Below, piece after piece: positions 56,504 through 64,000 of a DNA stretch of 64,000 nucleotides. The number at the start of each line of letters is the position of its first letter. The stretch's first letter is position 1. Under the pieces are notes generated by a model. The model searched no databases. It was not told where the DNA came from and saw only the letters and a list, made by a program, of their open reading frames with translations. The position numbers were made by a program, and so were the translations under genes. The DNA comes from Pseudeuparius sepicola (Eukaryota > Arthropoda > Insecta > Coleoptera > Anthribidae): contig OY987300.1 in NCBI GenBank assembly GCA_963920635.1, positions 79,089,899 through 79,153,898 of the forward strand, in the 5' to 3' direction.

Positions 56504-57215
56504 TATAGTCCAAAGCACGAAAGAAAACGTTTCTGAAGAATGCGAGCAGCGTTGCGAGATTTCCTATACGAGTGGTCGTTATTTATTGGCGAATACAAGT
56601 TTTATCATATTGAAGCCGAATTTCTGAACTCTGTTATACCGAAAAAATAAAGCTCGCATCACGGGACCACTTACCCATTTTTGTTTATAATTTATTTTTA
56701 ACGCGGTGTGATAAAACACCTATTATATTTTTTTCAACATCGTCGCGTCTACCATCGCCCTTGAAATACGGCAACACAGCATTTCTGCCAAGGAGTCGGC
56801 TGACAAAATCAGTTAGCCAACGCGTTTTGTGCCTGTTTCTATAGTACGTAAAGTTAACTGCGTATTGGGCTACCACACAGACCTCATTTTTTAGGCCGCT
56901 GGCAAGTTTTTTTCGCCGGCTCAGAGAGCTCAGTGGCGTTTCGTATGTTCGGGAGTTAACGTGTGCAAAATGAGTCAACAGGGAAGAACGTTGCATTCTC
57001 AAGCCCGATAAATACTTGCCAATGTTGCCTTCCTCCATAGTCTAAGGCATCACCGTTAAGAATAATATTAACAATAAATTAAATAACAATTATATGAAAA
57101 TTAAGTCAGTGAGTTACACAAAATCGAGCTACGCCCCTGAACTGTGACTAATTCTATAATATTTGCGAGTTCTTCCCCCTTACGTCGCACGCATTCTGCA
57201 GTAAGAAGGACTATA
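56504..57215 (-). mobile_element. Small TA-flanked element encoding a 117-residue protein, copy 2
   Basis: Full-length homologue of 35304-36007 in the opposite orientation, with the same TATAGTCC ends and TA at each border. It is 8 bp longer because of an insertion (CCCGTGAT) after the ORF. Its outer flanks share nothing with those of copy 1, which supports independent insertion. Confidence 0.8.
56685..57038 (-). CDS. 117-residue basic protein of unknown function, copy 2
   Basis: Encodes a protein identical to that of 35481-35834. The single nucleotide difference over 354 nt is synonymous (Gly codon 7). The GGTAAGT donor-like motif of copy 1 is GGCAAGT here, so splicing at that site is unlikely to be essential. 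The ORF fills half of the 712-bp element and is intact from ATG to TAA. No family recognised; charge and possible helices suggest nucleic-acid binding, which is inference only. Confidence 0.6.
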   Translation of the reverse strand: MEEGNIGKYLSGLRMQRSSLLTHFAHVNSRTYETPLSSLSRRKKLASGLKNEVCVVAQYAVNFTYYRNRHKTRWLTDFVSRLLGRNAVLPYFKGDGRRDDVEKNIIGVLSHRVKNKL

Positions 57216-57665
57216 CCTTATCATTTTGCTTCATTCCAGTTCAAAATATAGATGTGTTTTGTTTAAAAATATTACAACACTGGCCCAGGGCATGAACTTA
57301 GCTTAAAATTAAAGAGTCTGCGCCAATATTGTGTTGTTACACAACAACTATTTTAACAAATCTTATTTTTCCCCTGTTTTGCGTTGAATTTTATTTTTAC
57401 TTTTATGGTTTAGTAAGAAAGCAACCAGTAAATAAGTGTCTTAAGTTATTTTGCAGGACAAATATCGTGTACAAATTTGAAGAGATATAATGGAGAAAAA
57501 CAAATACTCTAATACCTTTCTGAAAATTGAATGTAACAACATATTTTTCCGATATTTCCAAAGGCAAACCCAATTTTTCCAAATTTTTAGTTTTAAATGT
57601 CAAATTTGACAGGCATGGGCTGTGACGTCAAGACTCTCTTTAGGCTTAATATGCTCCAACATGCC

Positions 57666-58780
57666 GAAATCACGTTTTCAAAAAAATCGTATAATACAAA
57701 TTTTTCCAATTTGGTGCAAACTTTATGAATAGGACTGTATATTATTTTTTAGAAAATAATGCCTATAAAAAAAACTCATGTTATTCTTTGGTTTAAATAA
57801 AAGTAACACCTGTCACATTATGTTTACTTCGTTGACTACAAACCTGTGCATTTTGATGTTTTTTCTCCCTCTATCCTTGGTTATTTCTATGAGGTAGGTA
57901 CACCCCTAGTCTGTGAAATTTGCGGAAAAATTAAAATTTTATAAATTTTGTATAGGTACCTACATTTTTGAAATTTAAAATACCTATCCAGGCAAGTCCA
58001 CAGAGCAGTGGATTGTATAAATATCGCCGAAAGTTTATGTTCCATTACAGGATAGCGATAGGTATTTATAGTCCGGTAGTGACCTGAAGCTAGAGCTGAC
58101 TCGTTGTACTAATATTGTTTTAATTATCGCATTACCATATTATAGCGGAATTGGACAGAAGGGTGGGGGCTCTATGATGTTCTCCGTCTGCGGCGTTGAA
58201 TTCAATTTCAAAAATTCAATAAGTATATCAATTTACTTTCGAACAAAAGATTTAATTTTGAAATTCATGGCGTTGCCAGAGCACATACCAAATATCAGCC
58301 CTCAAATCGCAATGTTTAATTTCCAATACATAATTGAAGTTGAGACCGCAAGCAATTTGAGACGACACGAAAAGCGCGGGAATGGTTGTGACGTCACACC
58401 GCTCGATCGATCGGAAGGCAGTGACAGCTACACAGAATTAGAGAAGGGAGAATGGATATTGAACGTTAAAATAAACAGTTCGGCGACCCGTTTGTAGAGG
58501 GATCTGATGTAGGTCAAAAATAAGAACCGCCTAAAAGTCCAAATTTAACAAGCACTTCTTTAACTGAATGGGGAGGCTACGGGACTAGTAATTCGTAGGT
58601 CCCGGGTTCAATAACACAAAAAGTTATTTTTTATTATCACTGCATTCTACCTCTTATAATTATAATCGTATAATTTTTAGTAACAATTGGACAATGGTGA
58701 TTATGAAGATTATTAGTGTATTTAAATTCAAAGTATTTTACCTATCTAATATGAAATTGTCGGTAGCAGGAAAAATGTAA
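57666..58780. other. Repeat-like sequence, no gene recognised
   Basis: An ORF of 107 codons at 58174-58497 contains the GTGACGTCACACCG-type sequence common in repeats and has no known motif. 58570-58616 has GGTCCCGGGTTCAATAA, resembling a tRNA T arm, but no complete tRNA fold. Confidence 0.4.
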
Positions 58781-58898
58781 TACATTGCTCGATGCGTAAG
58801 CTCTTTTTGGCCTCGGAGAGAGTTTTAAGACCCGAGGCAACACGGCCGTTAAACAACCCCCTCGGCCAAAAAATTGCGCTTACGCATCTCGCAATGTA
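58781..58898. mobile_element. Hairpin MITE, TACATTGCTCGATGCGTAAG ends
   Basis: TACATTGCTCGATGCGTAAG pairs with CTTACGCATCTCGCAATGTA over 118 bp, with TTTTTGGCC/GGCCAAAAA inside. No ORF. Confidence 0.8.
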
Positions 58899-59922
58899 AA
58901 TAACTATTTAACTACAGCACACTTTTTTCAAACGTTGTAAACAATATCAAGACTGAGATAGACTATAATAAGACGGATAGATAAGGATGGGACGTTCTCC
59001 TTGATCTTTCTAAACAAAGCTTGCGTGGTGCTGTAGTTTTTATACATGTGCCGCCCATATTAGTTTATACATGGTGCTGCCGCCCACCAGAGGCCACCAC
59101 CAACAAACTACTTGACGTCACAACCAAGGAGGGCGCGTTTCAAGAATTATTTGAATTATGCAGTTTTTAATTGCTTACATTTAGTACATAAAAATAAAAA
59201 ATAATTTTTTTTGTACTGTGGTTCATTTAATGGCAATAAATTACGTTTGAAAGTAATATTTTTCAAATTTAATTTTTGTGCAAGTTCCCCATTAAAGAGT
59301 AGGCTTATATTTTATAATTTCTATACGCGATTGAATATAAGAAATACGCCCCCTGTAGGCTCAATGCTAAACTAAGTATATGGGCCATGCCATTTTGTTG
59401 ATCCGTATATTATGTTTTCTTTTTTGTTCAAAATCAGTCAAAAAAGCTTTATTTTCTAAAGTTGACTATTAAATAATAATGTAGTAAATAACAACAGTTG
59501 AATTCAAATGTTTAAATATTCCCGCCACGCGTGTGCCAAAAAAGAGAGAAGAGTTAAAGAAGAGTTGTTAGAAAATGAAATAAAGGAAGTAAAATGTGAT
59601 TTTTATTATGATTACCAAGCCCAAGAGGCCTCCCACAGTTATCAGAAGTGGAATTTGAACATGCTAAAGTGTTATGCAGTGTAATAACGAAGTTTTAGTG
59701 CGAGATTCGGACGAAAAACCGTCTTGATTCGATCGCCGAGGTCCTAACCAAACATTTTTTGTTCCTGAAAACATTTTCGAGATGGAACAAGTTTCGAATC
59801 AATTTAATTTAACCAACAAAGTTCTCTATTTCGAATTCTGCTTTTAGTTCATTTTTAGTTGCCTGTTGCCATTGCAATTACATAAATCATAAACAATAAT
59901 GTTTAAACTTTATAATAACCGG
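58899..59922. other. AT-rich sequence without a recognised feature
   Basis: Nothing recognised on either strand apart from scattered short repeats. Confidence 0.35.
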
Positions 59923-59930
59923 TAAGTACA

Positions 59931-60301
59931 GTTTCCCGCGGTGTATGTCTGCCCCGATTTTTTTGAAATTTTGGCTACTCCCCTATTTTCGGGGTCTTTG
60001 AACACGAATCTGACCTTAGTTTTTGGTGCTCGGGCGTAGTTTCCGAGAAAATGAATTTTCAAATTTCCTTTGACACCTCACTTTTCATGGCGATATTTGT
60101 GGTTATAATCCGGATGAATTTTTACTATATGCCGCTCAAACTGATCACCACACTATTTTGCACCTTTTGCAACATCGAAACTTCGCGGAAACCCGCGGAA
60201 AATCCGAAATTTGGAAAGATTTCTGCCGTGTTTACGTCCGACCCGGCCGCTGTTTTCGCCCCACAATTTGCGCGCGCCGATTGTCGGGGGGAACTTTTAC
60301 C
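59931..60301. mobile_element. GGTAA foldback element, deleted copy
   Basis: The left arm matches 19591-19860 (TGTATGTCTGCCCCGA, CTGATCACCACACTATTTTG), but most of the right arm is missing. The ends GGTAAGTA..TTTTACC and a perfect 8-bp duplication TAATAACC (59923-59930, 60302-60309) show that the deletion is internal. The apparent ORF 60051-60323 is derived from the repeat. Confidence 0.8.
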
Positions 60302-60796
60302 TAATAACCAAATAACTTTATGAAGACGACCACAAAATTATATAGAAGACGACAAGAACAATGAACAAGGACAAAGAACAACGCAGTGTAAACCCAAAGT
60401 GTGCCCAAAGCTAGAGGTGACAATGGCCCATATAGTTTGTTCGCATAGTGCCCGTCGGGGCGTTGGCATCTTAAATTCAGTCGCGTATACCGTCGGAAAA
60501 TTTATCTGACCAACAACAAAGTGGTCCGAGCCTACCACAAGCTTCAACTTTAAAAGATTCGTTTATTTATTCTTTTTTTCAAAATATAAAATTATACCTA
60601 AACGTAAATAATGCAAACAAAATTGAAAAAGCAAATTATTTTGAATTTGCCGCACTTTCGTGGGTTAAAATGGCGATAGAAAAATTAGCAGCCTCGAGCA
60701 CGTTGACAAGCATCCCCCCCTCTATATCTCTGGTAAAAACTGGACCAACACATCTATATGACCAACACTATTGTTGGTCCAGGTAAAAACTATAGC

Positions 60797-61077
60797 CGGT
60801 TCCTTTTGCCCCTACACTGAGAACTTTAGCTCAGTTGTTAGCCGAGCCACTCAGTTTGTTTTTTCCTGTCGAAAGGCTCATCTTGTGAAAGGGTCATTTT
60901 CCCCACCATCAAACTGAGCCAATATGCTCGATAGTGAGTGTCCTCGCGAGGATGTGCTTGATGGGCGAAGGGGGAGGTAAAAAATCTCACTTTAGCTCAC
61001 ATTCTCATTTGTAAAAGGAACTGCCACTAACTGAGATAAAGTAAGAATTCTTAAGAAAAGTGGCAAAAGGAACGCGG
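60797..61077. repeat. Inverted-repeat segment
   Basis: CCGGTTCCTTTTGCC (60797) pairs with GGCAAAAGGAACGCGG (61062), and AACTTTAGCTCAGTT pairs roughly with AACTGAGATAAAGT. Probably a MITE; target duplication not clear. Confidence 0.5.
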
Positions 61078-62030
61078 AAATTGCCAATGTATGTCAATGG
61101 GTAAAAATCACGTCCAAAAATCTGTCACTATCTTCCGGTCTATGGGGGGGTGTGTAGTTTGTTTGAGAGCGTGACCTTGGAGATTGTGTCGACCAACTCC
61201 ACTTCATAGCGCCATCAATCGTAGCAGAGAAACTACGAACTGGACGCATCGGGAACTAGAGCAACTTCACGTAAGTTCTCGGACGGGCATCTTGGGAACG
61301 TTAACTTTCTCCTATGGGAAGGGGGGGACACAGGTATTGGGGTCGTAGGTCGGCACCCCTCGTCTCAAATTGACCACAGGATTATTACCCTAAAGCGCTA
61401 TGACCTAAAGGCCATTTTCGCGTAATCGAAATAACAACTGTTCTTTTCGAAAAAGAAACAATTTTTTTTACTAAGTAAACTTTTTGCACCATAGAAATTT
61501 GTATCCGATGAGAATAGCCCTTGTTGCCGCGATTTCTCTCTCAGTATGGGACATGCGCAGACAGGTATATCCTTTTAGGCGGGTATTCACAATACAAGCC
61601 GATATAATGCTGGCGAAAATTGTCGGCTCCCCCGAATAGCAAAACTTACACCTTTCTAAGAATAGCCTAAAAATGAAAACATGTAAACACAATAATATAA
61701 TTATGTACATATAGTATCCGGAATAAACAAAACAAAACGCTGTTAACCAATTCACACTTGTAGATAATTCACAAATATTTGAATTAATAATTTAAGCATC
61801 GTAAATACTAGCGGTACATAGGAAATATAATGTAGGTAGGCGACGTGTGAATTCTAATTATGAATGGTAAAATATTCCGTTGACGGATGAGAGAAAAAAT
61901 TGTCTTTTGCCCGTTAAAGATTTTTTAAATTTTTACAAATTAAGGCCTGTGGCTACGTGCAATAAGGGACAATCTTCTGGTAGGTGCTACATTGTTTTTG
62001 CAAGCGGTACACACCAGATTTATATAAATA
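61078..62030. other. Sequence without a recognised feature
   Basis: A minus-strand ORF of 94 codons at 61471-61755 has hydrophobic runs but no recognisable homology. Nothing else supported. Confidence 0.35.
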
Positions 62031-62332
62031 TACAGGGTTATTGGCAATTCGATACATTTCTTTGGAGATGTGATAGGGGAAATGTAAGGAGTAAATTTGC
62101 ATTATGCAAAACTCATTTTTTTATTTAAAATTTTCCTAGGATCTAAATGTTTCCGGACTTTTTCATTCCAAACATAAGACCATAGTGTTGGGCAAGTAAT
62201 CCAGTTGAAAAGTTTAAAAAAACTTCTGTAGATTTTTTTCTACTAAGAAAAATTGAAATATCTCAATTTACTCCTTATCTCCTCCCCTATCACATCTCCA
62301 AAGGAATGTATCGAATCACCAATAACCCTGTA
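62031..62332. mobile_element. TA-flanked MITE, TACAGGGTTATTGG ends
   Basis: TACAGGGTTATTGGCAATTC pairs with the right end around CCAATAACCCTGTA; ATACATTTCTTTGGAGATGT and its complement extend the arms. 302 bp, no ORF. Confidence 0.85.
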
Positions 62333-62873
62333 TAGTGTTTGGGGTGTATTTGGTTTTTGAAAACCTAATAATTTAAAAAATAAACACCAAAAACGCACCC
62401 TTCGGTTGGAAGTGTTCAAGGTCATGTGAAAATGCCTTAATGGTCGATAAATAATTTGACAAAAACTGACCGATGTTTGAATATAACCCTTTAAATTTGT
62501 CTGTATAAGTAGTTTCTAAAAAAGCGAATAAACTTAAATTGCAGGTCGTGCTCAAAGTATAGTGTACAGGGTGTCCCATTTTGGGTGTTTTTCTCAAAAA
62601 TCTCGCTTATTATTAAAGCTAGATGGTTGCGGTTTTCACGTCACCGTACTACTTTTTTGAGAGGAATTTGGCGGAACAGTCAGATTTTAGATAAGTTTTA
62701 TAGTTTCCGCGCTGAAGTATGTACTTTATTCAATAACATTAATTAAATGAACAGTAACGAAACGCACTAGATGAACAAAGTAGGATTCTACGGAAAATTC
62801 TAAACAATCTGAAAATGTTTTTTTTTTAAATTAGTAGATTCTGAGCTATGAACAGTTGAAAACAGGCATTCTG

Positions 62874-63612
62874 ACTACTTTGAAACAGGGTTGCTTTGAT
62901 TTAAATCGCGATTTTAATCGTTTGATTAAGATAAAAAAAAATCATTTGATTTAAATCAAAATTTAAATGTAGTTACATTATGCAAAAAACCACGCCACTG
63001 GCTGTGTAACTGAAGAGGAAATGAGCATATATAAGCAACTGCATACTGCAGTAGTATCTTCAGCAGGAGTAGAGCGTATCATTTCATCTTTTAATTTGGT
63101 TCATAGGAAATTAGGAAATAAGCTAGGTACCGAGAAGACTGCAAAACTTGTCTTTCTGCTGAACTCCTTAAATAAAAAACATAAGTAAAAAATATATAAT
63201 TTCCTAATAAAATAATAAAAAGAAAACCACTTTAAACAAAAAATTCTATATATAAGTCAAAAAAATCCGATTTTTTTATTTAAATCCGATTTAAACCAAA
63301 AAAATCTGATTAATTTGATTTTTTCTAAAAAAATCAAAAAAATCAGCAACCCTGCTTTGAAACGTTGTAGCGACAAAACGGGTTGAGATAGAACAAAATG
63401 AATTTCACATTCCTATCTTAGCTTTTCAAGAGATATCCGATGGTGTCTCTGATGGTTGGTACCAAGGTACCAACTTCGGGTACCAATTTTGGCACCATGC
63501 TACCAATTGGTACCAGCACCATTAGGTAGCCCTTGAAAAGTTAAGATAGAAATGTGAAATTCATTTTGATCTATCCCAAACAGTTTCCTCGCTACATCGT
63601 TGCAAAGTAGTA
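62874..63612. mobile_element. Palindromic element split by a hAT insertion
   Basis: ACTACTTTGAAACGTTGTAGCG (joining 62874-62885 with 63363 onward across the hAT element) pairs with CGCTACATCGTTGCAAAGTAGT at 63591-63612. TTCACATTCCTATCTTA (63401) pairs with TAAGATAGAAATGTGAA (63541). The centre repeats GGTACCAA in both senses. Confidence 0.7.
62886..63354 (+). mobile_element. hAT element remnant with transposase C-terminal domain
   Basis: CAGGGTTGCTTTGATTT at the left and AATCAGCAACCCTG at the right, with perfect 8-bp duplication CTTTGAAA at 62878-62885 and 63355-63362. Plus-strand 63040-63185 reads SSAGVERIISSFNLVHRKLG then NKLGTEKTAKLVFLLNSLN, the C-terminal dimerisation motif of hAT transposases. 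The rest of the transposase is deleted. Confidence 0.9.
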
Positions 63613-63914
63613 ATTAAATTGGTAATGTCGAATGTTTCATTTTACATAATCTCTTTGAATTTTTAAATTTTAGTACCTGCTGTGGAAAAAATAGCGTTAT
63701 GTACCACGGGAATAAGGGGCCACTTAATCCCTATAAAAGTTCACGTGACAATAGCAGCCCTTTGGGTCTACGTTAACAGTATGCCTATGGTTTTCCGAGG
63801 AATTTTCTATTTTCATTATAAAACACATGGCAGCCTGACTAAAGTCATATCAAAACGCATATTTTTCGAAAACTCACTTTTCAATTTATGAAGAACCCAG
63901 GTTGAAGAACAAAG

Positions 63915-63974
63915 TCTAGAGATATTATCTCTGGACGCTGACTCTAATTCATATCAGCGTCCAGAGATCTCTAG
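63915..63974. repeat. Hairpin near the window end
   Basis: TCTCTGGACGCTGA pairs with TCAGCGTCCAGAGA across a loop of about 16 bases, with CTAGAGATA/ATCTCTAG extending it. A related short palindrome (CCAAAGCCTAGAGA to TCTCTAGACTTTGG) lies at 35030-35063. Confidence 0.5.
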
Positions 63975-64000
63975 TTCATACCTTATTATTGTGAGAATAT

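Larger units (their letters stand above)
56256..57655. mobile_element. Inverted-repeat element hosting the 117-residue-ORF element, copy 2
   Basis: GCCCATGCCTGTCAAAT near 56297 pairs with ATTTGACAGGCATGGGC near 57601, and the pairing extends on both sides over about 110 bp (AGAGAGTC/GACTCTCT, TTTGGAAAT/ATTTCCAAA). The interior holds the TA-flanked element 56504-57215. Confidence 0.65.

Noticed and set aside
58174..58497. 107-codon ORF
   Set aside because: Composition and context are repeat-like; no motif or second copy seen to support it.
58559..58616. Second tRNA-like gene (GGTCCCGGGTTCAATAA)
   Set aside because: Only the T-arm-like part is present; no anticodon arm or acceptor stem can be drawn.
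60051..60323. 90-codon ORF MNFQISFDTSLF..
   Set aside because: The same sequence occurs at 19718 within the GGTAA foldback; it is arm sequence of the repeat, not a gene.

Overview
The window is a repeat-choked stretch of an animal nuclear genome, most likely an insect. The genes have introns with GT..AG borders. Three conserved eukaryotic proteins can be recognised (FANCD2, TRAP1 and an AFG1-like ATPase), and most of the rest is hAT-like, pogo-like, mariner-like and foldback DNA transposons plus one non-LTR retroelement. There are no bacterial signatures. Species cannot be told from the sequence alone; the very large coding exons and the abundant TA-flanked TACAGGGTG-type inverted repeats fit an insect with a large genome.

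Layout. 1-7.3 kb: the 3' two thirds of FANCD2 on the plus strand (exons 1333-2598 and 5059-7232); its N-terminal exons lie before the window, and its intron holds a palindromic element with a decayed transposase. 7.3-9.3 kb: nested palindromic transposons with a decayed tRNA-Pro. 9.35-11.0 kb: TRAP1 on the minus strand, six clean exons, but the C-terminal third is not found where it should lie. 11.1-12.6 kb: a local duplication that carries a stray fragment of FANCD2 and a transposon inserted in one copy. 12.8-14.2 kb: AFG1L on the plus strand, divergent from TRAP1. 14.2-18.6 kb: a run of inverted-repeat elements.

18.6-44.2 kb holds GC-rich islands in AT-rich DNA. Three of these blocks (18820-19057, 27421-27878, 36589-36908) read as phase-compatible plus-strand exons of one Gly/Pro/Ala-rich protein that I do not recognise, with introns of over 8 kb. 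The introns are filled with transposons, including a stack in which a pogo-like element contains two hAT-like elements, one holding a foldback and the other a mariner-like element with two transposase remnants. Seven elements have perfect 8-bp target duplications.

44.3-52.2 kb is a nearly homogeneous tandem array of a 270-bp unit (about 29 copies). 52.2-64 kb is intergenic or intronic: a non-LTR reverse-transcriptase remnant, more TA-flanked inverted repeats, a THAP-like relic and a hAT remnant with its C-terminal domain.

The most unusual item is a small TA-flanked element of about 0.7 kb present twice (35304-36007 and 56504-57215), encoding a 117-residue protein. The two ORFs differ at one synonymous base, while the roughly 350 bp of non-coding sequence differ at 13 bases plus an 8-bp indel. 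That suggests the protein is selected, and I cannot assign it to a family.
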